Assembly (NCBI GenBank): GCA_905236145.1
Contig: CAJOOE010000120.1
Span: 1-6,455 of the forward strand
Reading direction: 5' to 3'
Source: an uncultured Selenomonadaceae bacterium
GTDB lineage: Bacteria > Bacillota > Negativicutes > Selenomonadales > Selenomonadaceae
DNA: 6,455 nucleotides
The notes under the pieces are model-generated. The model did no database searches. It saw only the letters and a list, made by a program, of their open reading frames with translations, and was not told where the DNA came from. Position 1 is the stretch's first letter. Every line of letters begins with the position of its first letter. Positions 1 through 5,981 of this stretch are shown piece after piece. A program made the translations under genes and the position numbers.

Positions 1-684
1 GACAATGTGCCTTACGGGACAAAATCGCGGGAAGAAGTTTTGAAGTTTGTCGATACCGCCTTTGAATTTCTGACCGGCGAAAAAGCAGATGCAATAGTCG
101 TTGCCTGCAATACGGCAACTTCCGTTGCAGTCGCCGAGATGAGGAAAAAATATTCTCTGCCGATAATCGGAATGGAGCCGGCTTTGAAAATTGCGATTGA
201 CCGTTATCCGGGATTGAAAACTTTGGTCACGGCGACTCCGATAACCGTGAACGGCGAAAAAATCCGGAAGCTGATTGAGAAATTGGGAGCGGGCGAATCG
301 GTCGAATTGCTTGCCTTGCCGGAGCTGGTAAATTTTGCGGAAAGAGAAGAATTTGAAACGCCGGCGGTCAAGGATTATTTGCGGGAAAAATTTTCGGCGT
401 TCGACTTCAAAAATTTTTCGTCGATTGTTTTGGGCTGTACGCACTTCAATTATTTCAAAAAAATTCTTCGCGAAATTTTGCCGGAACACATAAAAATTTT
501 GGACGGCAACGAAGGCACGGTAAACGAACTTATGAGAAGGACGAATTTAAAGCCGGAGAAGTCGGACAAAATTCCGAAAGTCGAATATTTTTATTCCGGG
601 CGAAAAGTCTCCGGAGAAAATTTGAAACGTATTGAAAGATACCTGCTGTATTTGGGGAATCCGGAAGATAACGGAGTGAATTGA
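1..684 (+). CDS. murI: Glutamate racemase MurI, 5' end cut off by window edge
   Basis: Cytoplasmic enzyme that interconverts L- and D-glutamate without a cofactor, supplying D-glutamate for peptidoglycan stem peptides. The reading frame is open from base 1 and begins DNVPYGTKS, which matches the conserved internal PYG motif of MurI. The GTG at 7 is therefore an internal valine codon and not the start. The two catalytic cysteines of the two-base mechanism are visible: C36 in VVACNTATS and C146 in VLGCTHF (numbered from base 1). The G-x-EPA motif lies between them (GMEPALK). The 227 visible residues, against roughly 255-270 for the family, imply about 35 missing N-terminal residues, including the DSG-type glycine-rich motif that carries the first acid/base aspartate. 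The stop lies 3 bp before cobA-hemD, and the next gene's ribosome binding site sits inside this gene's 3' end, so the two are probably co-transcribed. The family call is very secure. Confidence 0.96.
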   Translation, partial: DNVPYGTKSREEVLKFVDTAFEFLTGEKADAIVVACNTATSVAVAEMRKKYSLPIIGMEPALKIAIDRYPGLKTLVTATPITVNGEKIRKLIEKLGAGESVELLALPELVNFAEREEFETPAVKDYLREKFSAFDFKNFSSIVLGCTHFNYFKKILREILPEHIKILDGNEGTVNELMRRTNLKPEKSDKIPKVEYFYSGRKVSGENLKRIERYLLYLGNPEDNGVN

Positions 685-687
685 AAA

Positions 688-2184
688 ATGGTATATCTTG
701 TCGGAGCCGGTCCGGGCGATCCGGGATTGCTGACGGTCAAGGCTCGGGAAATTTTGGAAAGTGCCGACGTTGTAATTTATGACAGACTTGCCGGCGAAGA
801 AATTTTAAATTATGTTCCGGAAAATGCGGAAAAAATTTACGTCGGAAAATCTGCCGGCAAACACACTTTAAAACAGGAAGAAATAAATAACCTGCTTGTC
901 GAAAAAGGCAAGTCCGGAAAAAATATCGTTCGGCTGAAGGGCGGAGATCCTTTTGTATTCGGACGCGGCGGCGAAGAAGGCATTTCACTTGCCGAAAACA
1001 ATTTGCCTTTTGAAATCGTGCCGGGTGTGACGAGTGCGGTCGCCGTTCCCGCTTATGCCGGTATCCCGGTAACTCATCGCGGAATTGCCGTATCTTTTTC
1101 CGTGATAACCGGACACGAAGACCCGACAAAGCCCGAATCCGGTATTCGTTGGGAAAAATTGGCGACGGCAACCGACACGCTTATTTTTTTGATGGGAATT
1201 GCGAATTTGCCGAAAATAACCGAAAAGCTGATTGAAAACGGACGGAGCGGAAAAACTCCGGCGGCCGTCATTCGTCGGGGAACGACTCCCGCACAGGAAG
1301 TTTTTGTCACGACTTTGGAAAAAGCGGCGGCGGAAGTCGAAGAAAGAAAAATCACGCCGCCGGCGATTTTCGTCGTCGGAGAAACCGTCAACCTGCGGGA
1401 GAGTTTGAAATTTTTCGACACAAAAATTTTATTCGGCAAAAGAATTTTGGTCACGCGGGCAAGGACTCAAGCATCGGAATTGAGCCGGAAATTAAAAAAT
1501 CTCGGTGCTGCCGTCATTGAATTTCCCGCGATAAAAATTGCCCCGCCTTCAGACAATTTCAAATTTGCGGACGCGGCGATAAAAAATATTCGTTCTTATG
1601 ACCGAATTATTTTCACGAGTGCAAACGGCGTTGAAAAATTTTTCGATCGGCTGAAGTTTGCCGGACTTGATACGCGGGTTTTGGGAAAGGCGAAAATTGC
1701 GGCAATAGGTTCCGCGACGGCGAAAAAACTTGAAAATTTCGGAATAATCGCCGACAACGTACCCGCCGAATTTAAAGCGGAAAATCTTGCCGAAGAGTTG
1801 AAAAATTCGGTTGCCGGCGAAAAAATTTTGCTTGCGAGGGCTGAAGTCGCAAGAAACATTTTGCCCGAAGAACTTGAAAAACACGGTGCGAAAGTTGACG
1901 TTGTGCCTTTTTACAAGACCGAGCCGGCTGATGAAAATTCCGGAGAAATTTTGACGCAAATAAATTCCGGTAAAATTGACCTTGTAACCTTCACGAGTTC
2001 TTCAACCGTCGAAAATTTTGTGAAGGCTTGCGGGCGGGATTGCTTGAAAAATTTGAAAACCGCCGCGATAGGCCCGATTACCGCAGAAACTCTGAAAAAA
2101 TTTGAAGTCGAGCCGGACATTGTCGCGGAGGAATACACGATTGACGGACTTGTCGCCGCGATTCAAAATTTTCAAGCGGGGTGA
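688..2184 (+). CDS. cobA-hemD: Bifunctional uroporphyrinogen-III C-methyltransferase / uroporphyrinogen-III synthase (CobA-HemD fusion)
   Basis: Two fused enzymes of tetrapyrrole synthesis, 498 residues. The N-terminal half (about 1-245) is a SAM-dependent methyltransferase that makes precorrin-2 from uroporphyrinogen III. It shows the SUMT motifs VGAGPGDPGLL near the start, GGDPFVFGRG at 85-94 and VPGVTSAVAVPAYAGIPVTH at 111-130. The C-terminal half (about 250-498) is HemD, which closes and inverts ring D of hydroxymethylbilane. It shows ILVTRAR, FTSANGVEKF, AAIGSATAKKL, a second FTSSSTVENF and AAIGPITAETL, the typical two-lobe pattern. The fusion couples synthesis of uroporphyrinogen III to its diversion toward siroheme and cobalamin. 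GGAGTGA at 673-679, inside murI, gives 8 nt spacing to the ATG, so translation is probably coupled to murI. No other hem or cob gene lies in the window. Both halves look intact, with no frameshift. Confidence 0.96.
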   Translation: MVYLVGAGPGDPGLLTVKAREILESADVVIYDRLAGEEILNYVPENAEKIYVGKSAGKHTLKQEEINNLLVEKGKSGKNIVRLKGGDPFVFGRGGEEGISLAENNLPFEIVPGVTSAVAVPAYAGIPVTHRGIAVSFSVITGHEDPTKPESGIRWEKLATATDTLIFLMGIANLPKITEKLIENGRSGKTPAAVIRRGTTPAQEVFVTTLEKAAAEVEERKITPPAIFVVGETVNLRESLKFFDTKILFGKRILVTRARTQASELSRKLKNLGAAVIEFPAIKIAPPSDNFKFADAAIKNIRSYDRIIFTSANGVEKFFDRLKFAGLDTRVLGKAKIAAIGSATAKKLENFGIIADNVPAEFKAENLAEELKNSVAGEKILLARAEVARNILPEELEKHGAKVDVVPFYKTEPADENSGEILTQINSGKIDLVTFTSSSTVENFVKACGRDCLKNLKTAAIGPITAETLKKFEVEPDIVAEEYTIDGLVAAIQNFQAG

Positions 2185-2185
2185 G
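2178..2185 (+). promoter_or_regulatory. Ribosome binding site deciding the larB start
   Basis: GGGGTGAG can pair with the 16S rRNA 3' end over seven bases, allowing one G-U pair. It lies 8 nt (counting from the G-run) before the TTG at 2190. The GTG at 2181 lies inside this element and has no Shine-Dalgarno of its own upstream. The element also contains the TGA stop of cobA-hemD (2182-2184), so terminating ribosomes would sit directly on it. Read from sequence; the start choice is inference. Confidence 0.5.
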
Positions 2186-2189
2186 TTTT

Positions 2190-2951
2190 TTGACGCAGGA
2201 AAAATTGCTTGAACTTCTGCGAAATTATAAAACCGGCTTGATTGACGAGCGGGAAATTTTGTTGAAACTGAAAACTTCCGCGACCGATTCCGAAAACTTG
2301 GGATTTGCGGAAATTGATTATTCGCGGGAACTTCGGCAGGGGTTTCCGGAAGTCGTTTACGGCGAAGGCAAGACAAAGGAACAGTTGACCGAAATTTTCA
2401 AAAGACTTTATGCCGTCAGCGATGGAAATTTGATTGCGACGCGGGCGAGTCGCGAAAAGTACGAATTTTTGCTGAAGGAAATTCCGGACGCGAAGTACAG
2501 CGAGCCGGCAAGAATGATTTATGTTGACAGAAAAAAAATCTCCCGCGACGAGGAGAAGAAAATTTTGATTGTATCTGCCGGAACAAGTGATTTGCCTGTC
2601 GCGGAGGAAGCGAGGCTGACGGCTTATCTTTGGGGCAACGCAGTCGGCACCTGTTACGATTGCGGCGTTGCCGGAATCCACAGGCTTTTCAAACATCTGC
2701 CGGAAATTCAAAAGGCAAATGTTATTATCGTCGTTGCCGGTATGGAGGGGGCTTTGGCGAGCGTCGTCGGAGGGTTGACCGACAAGCCGGTTATAGCCGT
2801 CCCGACAAGCGTGGGCTACGGAGCGTCTTTTATGGGACTGGCGGCTCTGCTTTCAATGCTCAACAGTTGTGCCGCCGGCGTTTCCGTCGTGAATATCGAC
2901 AACGGATTCGGTGCGGGAGTCATTGCCGCAAAGATAAACAAAGTGCGTTAG
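2190..2951 (+). CDS. larB: Nickel pincer cofactor biosynthesis protein LarB
   Basis: LarB carboxylates the pyridinium ring of nicotinic acid adenine dinucleotide and hydrolyses the phosphoanhydride. This is the first step toward the nickel-pincer nucleotide of lactate racemase and related LarA enzymes. The 253-residue protein has a helical N-terminal segment (TQEKLLELLRNYKTG), the linker motif FPEVVYGEGKT from about residue 52, and a PurE-like C-terminal domain. That domain carries VSAGTSDLPVAEEA (from about 128), GVAGIHRLF, VVAGMEGALASVVGGL (GMEG near 184) and PTSVGYGASFMGLAALL. The conserved cysteine in LNSCAAG (about C227) corresponds to the LarB residue known to form a reversible adduct with the substrate ring. 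I chose TTG at 2190 because of ribosome-binding-site spacing. GTG at 2181, overlapping the previous stop by 4 bp and adding three residues, is the alternative. No larA, larC or larE is in the window, so the cofactor target is unknown. Confidence 0.92.
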   Translation: MTQEKLLELLRNYKTGLIDEREILLKLKTSATDSENLGFAEIDYSRELRQGFPEVVYGEGKTKEQLTEIFKRLYAVSDGNLIATRASREKYEFLLKEIPDAKYSEPARMIYVDRKKISRDEEKKILIVSAGTSDLPVAEEARLTAYLWGNAVGTCYDCGVAGIHRLFKHLPEIQKANVIIVVAGMEGALASVVGGLTDKPVIAVPTSVGYGASFMGLAALLSMLNSCAAGVSVVNIDNGFGAGVIAAKINKVR

Positions 2952-2954
2952 TTC

Positions 2955-3914
2955 TCATTTAAAAAGCTGACTTACCGAGCGATGAGATTGTATCCTGAGT
3001 ATTACGTCACCGATTGAGGGTGCCATGGACAGCACGACAATTTTTTCCGATTGCTTTTCCGGCGGCAGGGGGATTGTATCTGTTATTACCAATTTTTCAA
3101 TTTCCGACGCATTGATTTTTTCGACGGCGTTTTTGCTGAGTACCGCGTGAGAACAAGCCGCCCATACCGACTTCGCTCCCAGTCTTTTCAATGCCTTCGC
3201 ACCTTCGCAAAGACTGCCCGCCGTGTCAACTATGTCGTCGATCATTAAAGTTATCTTTCCTTTGATGTCGCCGATTATATTCATAACTTCAGCTTCACCG
3301 GGACGCGGGCGACGTTTTTCGATTATTGCGATCGGTGCTTTTAAAAAGTCTGCCAAAGTTCTGGCACGGGTGACTCCTCCCAAGTCCGGCGAAACGACAA
3401 CCAATTCATCACCGAAATTTTGCATTTCAAGATATGATGCCATAACCGGAGCCGCCGCCAAATGATCTACCGGAATATCGAAAAATCCCTGAATCTGTGC
3501 GGCGTGTAAGTCAACCGTGACAACGCGGGTCATACCTGCGGCAACCATCAAATTTGCAACCAGTTTTGCGGAAATCGGCTCGCGTCCTCTGGTTTTTCTG
3601 TCTTGACGTGCGTAAGCATAATAAGGAACGACCGCCGTTATGCTGTGAGCAGAGGCTCGTTTGCAAGCGTCCGCCATTATCAGGAGATCCATCAGGTTGT
3701 CGTTTACAGGTTGACCGGTGGGTTGAACTATAAAAATATCTTTGCCGCGTATACTTTCGCTGATCATCACCTGAGTTTCGCCGTTATTGAATCTTCCGAC
3801 GAAAGTCTCGCACAAGTCCACGCCGATATGCTCGGCAATTTTTTTTGCCAACTCGGGATTTGCATTCCCGGTCATAAGGCAGAGGTTACTCGTGGCGGTA
3901 CGCTGACTGTTCAT
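2955..3914 (-). CDS. prs: Ribose-phosphate pyrophosphokinase (PRPP synthetase, class I)
   Basis: Transfers pyrophosphate from ATP to ribose 5-phosphate, making PRPP for purine, pyrimidine, histidine, tryptophan and NAD synthesis. The product is 319 residues, normal for class I enzymes. Visible motifs are RFNNGETQV at 41-49, the catalytic flexible loop ARQDRKTRGREPISAKLVA at 102-120, VDLHAAQIQGFF at 134-145, SPDLGG at 175-180 and the PRPP-binding loop TLMIDDIVDTAGSL at 222-235 with its acidic pair D226/D227. The frame is open a further 23 codons upstream (to 3983). However, GGAGGAG at 3928-3922 lies 7 nt before the ATG at 3914, and the protein then begins just before the conserved N-terminal strand (LCLMTGNANPELA), so 3914 is the start. 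It has its own promoter 45-80 bp upstream, separate from ribD. Its stop codon is 3 bp from the stop of convergent larB. Confidence 0.97.
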   Translation of the reverse strand: MNSQRTATSNLCLMTGNANPELAKKIAEHIGVDLCETFVGRFNNGETQVMISESIRGKDIFIVQPTGQPVNDNLMDLLIMADACKRASAHSITAVVPYYAYARQDRKTRGREPISAKLVANLMVAAGMTRVVTVDLHAAQIQGFFDIPVDHLAAAPVMASYLEMQNFGDELVVVSPDLGGVTRARTLADFLKAPIAIIEKRRPRPGEAEVMNIIGDIKGKITLMIDDIVDTAGSLCEGAKALKRLGAKSVWAACSHAVLSKNAVEKINASEIEKLVITDTIPLPPEKQSEKIVVLSMAPSIGDVILRIQSHRSVSQLFK

Positions 3915-3921
3915 TGAATAA

Positions 3922-3928
3922 CTCCTCC
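3922..3928 (-). promoter_or_regulatory. prs ribosome binding site
   Basis: GGAGGAG on the minus strand lies 7 nt before ATG 3914-3912. This strong Shine-Dalgarno fixes the prs start and rules out the upstream in-frame ATG near 3983, which would place this element inside the coding sequence. Confidence 0.9.
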
Positions 3929-3945
3929 ATTCACACAAAACGCTT

Positions 3946-3958
3946 AAAAAATTTTTTT
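3946..3958 (-). other. A7T6 tract at the predicted prs transcription start
   Basis: Seven A then six T on the minus strand, beginning one base after the predicted +1 G at 3959. The prs transcript would therefore begin G, seven A, six U. The same block (A6T7 on the plus strand) occurs twice more in the divergent region near the right end of the window. Homopolymer runs at a transcription start are known substrates for RNA polymerase slippage. Whether slippage occurs here is inference. Confidence 0.6.
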
Positions 3959-3965
3959 CGACTTG

Positions 3966-3994
3966 ATTATAATCGAACTTCAAAAATTTTTCAA
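3966..3994 (-). promoter_or_regulatory. Sigma-A/sigma-70 type promoter for prs
   Basis: The minus strand reads TTGAAA (3994-3989), a 17-bp spacer, then TATAAT (3971-3966). The -10 is a perfect consensus, the -35 matches five of six, and the spacing is optimal. The predicted start is the G at 3959, giving a 45-nt leader before the prs ATG. The -35 begins 10 bp after the ribD stop codon, so prs can be transcribed independently of ribD. An A5T5 tract (3982-3991) overlaps the -35. Confidence 0.85.
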
Positions 3995-4004
3995 TGAAAT
4001 TGTG

Positions 4005-5087
4005 TCAAACACAGCCGGTAATTAAAATATCCGGTCCGAGATTTTCGGCGGTCAAATTTTTCAACCGGACGACATCGGACAATTTTTCAAAACCTTCTCC
4101 GTCAACGGCAGTAACCGCATTTTTCCCGCCGATAATTTTCGGAGTGATGAAGGCGTGAACTTTATCAACCAAATTTTCTCGAAACATTGACCAATGCAAA
4201 GTCCCGCCGCCTTCGACGAGGACGGAAGTAATTTCACGCCGGGCAAGGGAGCGGAGCAGGATTTTTAAGTCTGCCCTGTCGCCGTCACCTGCAAAAATAA
4301 TATCCGCTCCCAAATTTTTCAACGCAGAAATTTTTTCTTTCGGAGCGTTTGAAGTCACCGCAATTATATTTTTCGCGGCGTTGTCTTTGAGAATTTTTGC
4401 GTTGAGAGAAATTTTTGCAAGAGAATCGACAACAATTCTTATCGGATTTTTTCCCCGATCGACAAGCCGTGTCGTCAAAGAGGGATCGTCTTTGAGAATT
4501 GTACCGGAGCCGACCATAATCGCGTCGTTTATATCGCGGAGGCTGTGCGTAAATTTCAAAGATTCCGGCGAACTTATGCCGAAAGATTCTCCGGTTTTCG
4601 TCGCGATTTTTCCGTCAAGCGAACAGGCAAATTTTGCGGTGACGAAGGGCAAGCCGGTCGTTATGTATTTAAAAAAGACTTCGTTTAAAATTTTCGCCTC
4701 TTCCCTCAAAATTCCGACTTCAACTTCAATTCCGGAATCTCGTAAAATTTTTATTCCCGTACCGGCAACCTTCGGATTCGGATCTTCAATCGCAACGACT
4801 GCACGGGAAATTCCGGCGTTTATCAGAGCATTGACACAGGGCGGAGTTCTGCCGAAGTGAGAGCAGGGTTCCAAAGTAACATAAATCGTCGCTCCCCTTG
4901 CAAGTTCTCCGGCTTGATTCAATGCGTGAATTTCGGCGTGCGGAGTTCCGGCTTTCCTGTGCCACCCTTCCGCAACAATTCGACCCTCCCGGACAATGAC
5001 CGCCCCGACAATCGGATTGGGGGAAGTTCTGCCCTTCGCATTTTCGGCAATCGTGAAAGCCCGCCGCATAAAAAATTCGTCGTTCAT
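4005..5087 (-). CDS. ribD: Bifunctional diaminohydroxyphosphoribosylaminopyrimidine deaminase / 5-amino-6-(5-phosphoribosylamino)uracil reductase RibD
   Basis: Performs two successive steps of riboflavin synthesis: deamination of the pyrimidine made from GTP, then NADPH-dependent reduction of the ribosyl side chain. The 360-residue length is normal. The N-terminal deaminase (about 1-145) shows TSPNPIVGAVIV at 21-32, HAE at 50-52 and PCSHFGRTPPC at 74-84. Zinc ligands are H50, C75 and C84, and the catalytic proton-shuttle glutamate is E52. The C-terminal RibD_C reductase (about 147-360) shows SLDGKIAT at 156-163, VGSGTILKDDPSLT and VEGGGTLHWSMF near 290. The start is well supported by AAGGAG about 8 nt upstream of the ATG. 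No ribE, ribBA or ribH follows; the next gene is prs with its own promoter, so this ribD is separated from the usual rib cluster in this window. I see no FMN riboswitch motif in the 111 bp upstream, but a hairpin lies there. Confidence 0.96.
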   Translation of the reverse strand: MNDEFFMRRAFTIAENAKGRTSPNPIVGAVIVREGRIVAEGWHRKAGTPHAEIHALNQAGELARGATIYVTLEPCSHFGRTPPCVNALINAGISRAVVAIEDPNPKVAGTGIKILRDSGIEVEVGILREEAKILNEVFFKYITTGLPFVTAKFACSLDGKIATKTGESFGISSPESLKFTHSLRDINDAIMVGSGTILKDDPSLTTRLVDRGKNPIRIVVDSLAKISLNAKILKDNAAKNIIAVTSNAPKEKISALKNLGADIIFAGDGDRADLKILLRSLARREITSVLVEGGGTLHWSMFRENLVDKVHAFITPKIIGGKNAVTAVDGEGFEKLSDVVRLKNLTAENLGPDILITGCV

Positions 5088-5104
5088 AAAATTTTCTCCT
5101 TAAC

Positions 5105-5150
5105 AAAATTAAAACGGGACACCGGATAATTTCTTTCAATCCGCCGTCCC
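5105..5150 (-). terminator. Hairpin with T-rich tail: terminator or attenuator ahead of ribD
   Basis: The minus strand reads GGGAC (5150-5146), two bases, CGGAT (5143-5139), an 11-nt loop, ATCCG (5127-5123), two bases, GTCCC (5120-5116), then GTTTTAATTTT. In RNA the two-base internal positions give one G-U pair and one G-G mismatch. The opposite strand would have two mismatches and a poorer tail, so the minus direction is favoured. It lies about 49 nt after the stop of the upstream YhcH-family gene and about 10 nt before the ribD Shine-Dalgarno. It could end the upstream transcript or act as a leaky attenuator for ribD. The broken T-run weakens the terminator call. Confidence 0.45.
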
Positions 5151-5198
5151 TTTTGCCGTCGTTTACCGGCTTTAAAAATTCAAATTTTTATTTTGCGT

Positions 5199-5687
5199 TC
5201 AGCAAAAACCGGCCGCTCCGACCGGAATTTTTACGACGACTTTCGTAACGTCGTCCGGAGCGTCCTCGTCAATCGAAGTGCAAGGTCTGTGAACGTCCGG
5301 CGGATAGAGAACGGCATAATTCCCCTCGCCGAAAATAACCGTGCTGTCCGGCAAAATTTCCTCAAAAAATACAACGTCTTTTTCCGGGTCGTAAGGCGAA
5401 AGTATTTTCAAATCCGGACTCATCGGACACCAGCCCAAAACTTCCTCACCCTTCGCGACAAATTGAACGTCTATAAATTTCTCGTGTGCCTCCGGATGAC
5501 AATCTTTGAGCGGCTTGGTCTTGTACCGCTGAACCTTTGCGATGCAATTTTCAAAGCCCGGTACCGGATAAGAGCCGTCCGGGAAAGAATTGAAATCCGT
5601 CCGACGCAAGTATTTCAAAATTTCAAAAATCAGCGGGTGAAATTCGCTTTCTTCACCGTCTATGTTTTCAATATCTCCGATGAACAT
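5199..5687 (-). CDS. YhcH/YjgK/YiaL family protein (DUF386, cupin-like)
   Basis: A 162-residue protein of the YhcH/YjgK/YiaL (EbgC-like) family, small metal-binding beta-sandwich proteins often encoded with sugar catabolism genes. E. coli YhcH (NanQ) acts as a sialic acid anomerase. Visible family motifs are MFIGDIENI at the start, VQRYKTKP at 52-59, EAHEKFIDVQ at 66-75 with probable metal ligand H68, GEEVLGW, EKDVVFF, and YPPDVHRP with H133, followed by KVVVKIPV. The ATG at 5687 is fixed by an in-frame TAG 9 bp upstream. GGAGGGG lies about 11 nt before the ATG, a slightly long spacing. No sugar transporter, kinase or lyase is adjacent, so the substrate cannot be inferred. It is the first gene of the minus-strand block and is divergent from the UPF0756 gene. 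No confident promoter was found upstream. Confidence 0.9.
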   Translation of the reverse strand: MFIGDIENIDGEESEFHPLIFEILKYLRRTDFNSFPDGSYPVPGFENCIAKVQRYKTKPLKDCHPEAHEKFIDVQFVAKGEEVLGWCPMSPDLKILSPYDPEKDVVFFEEILPDSTVIFGEGNYAVLYPPDVHRPCTSIDEDAPDDVTKVVVKIPVGAAGFC

Positions 5688-5778
5688 TTTCTTCTACGCC
5701 CCTCCAAAAATTTTGCGGGAATAATTGTAACCGTCTGTTCAAATATCAACTGTGTAAATTCCGTAAAAAAAGCAATTA

Positions 5779-5792
5779 TCCTGCCGGCAGGA
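5779..5792. promoter_or_regulatory. 14-bp perfect palindrome, candidate operator
   Basis: TCCTGCCGGCAGGA is a perfect inverted repeat with partial AT-rich symmetry just beyond its ends. It lies 92 bp upstream of the YhcH-family start and about 190 bp upstream of the UPF0756 start. The lack of a spacer and of a T-run argues for a protein-binding site over a terminator. The regulator is unknown. Confidence 0.35.
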
Positions 5793-5821
5793 AAAATTTT
5801 GAAAATCGACGCGACTTGCCG

Positions 5822-5895
5822 GAAAAAATTTTTTTCTGCCGTCCGGCGTAAATATCGTGCAGGATTTTTTTCAAGCTCAAAGAAAAAATTTTTTT
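5822..5895. repeat. Pair of identical G-A6-T7 blocks 60 bp apart
   Basis: The 14-bp string of G, six A and seven T occurs at 5822-5835 and again at 5882-5895, exactly 60 bp apart. The A6T7 core also occurs at 3946-3958 in front of prs. A-tracts of this kind bend DNA and narrow the minor groove. They may be promoter-associated curvature elements, or simply reflect the strong AAAATTTT bias of this genome. Confidence 0.45.
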
Positions 5896-5929
5896 AAATG
5901 TTTCCGGTTAAATTCTCCGGAGCGGTTTA

Positions 5930-5941
5930 AGCAATATTGCT
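5930..5941. promoter_or_regulatory. 12-bp perfect palindrome upstream of the UPF0756 gene
   Basis: AGCAATATTGCT is a perfect inverted repeat ending 40 bp before the UPF0756 start codon, where an operator overlapping the promoter would be expected. It differs from the GC-rich palindrome at 5779-5792, so the two would not be sites for the same regulator. Confidence 0.3.
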
Positions 5942-5981
5942 GATTTTTGACGGTACATTGAAAGATTGAGGGATTGAGGAA

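Larger units (their letters stand above)
5688..5981. other. Divergent AT-rich intergenic region between the YhcH-family and UPF0756 genes
   Basis: 294 bp without a credible gene. It contains two perfect palindromes (5779-5792 and 5930-5941), an 8-bp palindrome CTCCGGAG (5915-5922), an inverted pair GCCGG/CCGGC (5818-5822 and 5843-5847) and four A-tract/T-tract blocks (5706-5714, 5792-5800, 5823-5835, 5883-5895). It must hold promoters for both flanking genes, but I found no -35/-10 pair with good spacing in either direction. The nearest on the minus strand, TTGATA with TACAAT, has only 14 bp between the boxes. No tRNA-like or riboswitch-like structure was recognised. Confidence 0.7.

Noticed and set aside
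1..9. GTG at 7 as the start of murI
   Set aside because: The upstream codons Asp-Asn and the PYG motif are internal to glutamate racemase. The gene simply runs off the left edge.
737..2376. Several long antisense frames opposite cobA-hemD and larB
   Set aside because: Long antisense frames arise from the codon bias of the sense genes. None has a ribosome binding site or recognisable motif.
3915..3983. N-terminal extension of prs by 23 codons
   Set aside because: The extension would contain the strong Shine-Dalgarno and overlap the promoter -10 box and predicted transcription start. The family begins at the residues encoded from 3914.
5152..5170. GCCG/CGGC hairpin followed by TTTAAAAATT as a plus-strand terminator
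   Set aside because: The stem has only four base pairs, the tail is interrupted, and no plus-strand gene ends nearby.
5088..5198. FMN riboswitch ahead of ribD
   Set aside because: The 111-bp gap is short for the element and I could not find its conserved GGG-x-GAAATTCC or CGAGC segments on the minus strand.
5864..5889. T-run/A-run hairpin in the divergent region
   Set aside because: The stem is nearly all A-T with one G-C pair, so it is better explained by the general A-tract bias than as a structural RNA or terminator.
5193..5897. Open frame of 234 codons on the plus strand, antisense to the YhcH-family gene
   Set aside because: It starts at a TTG with no ribosome binding site, has an Arg/Phe/Lys-rich unrelated translation, and mirrors a well-supported gene before running into A/T-tract intergenic DNA.
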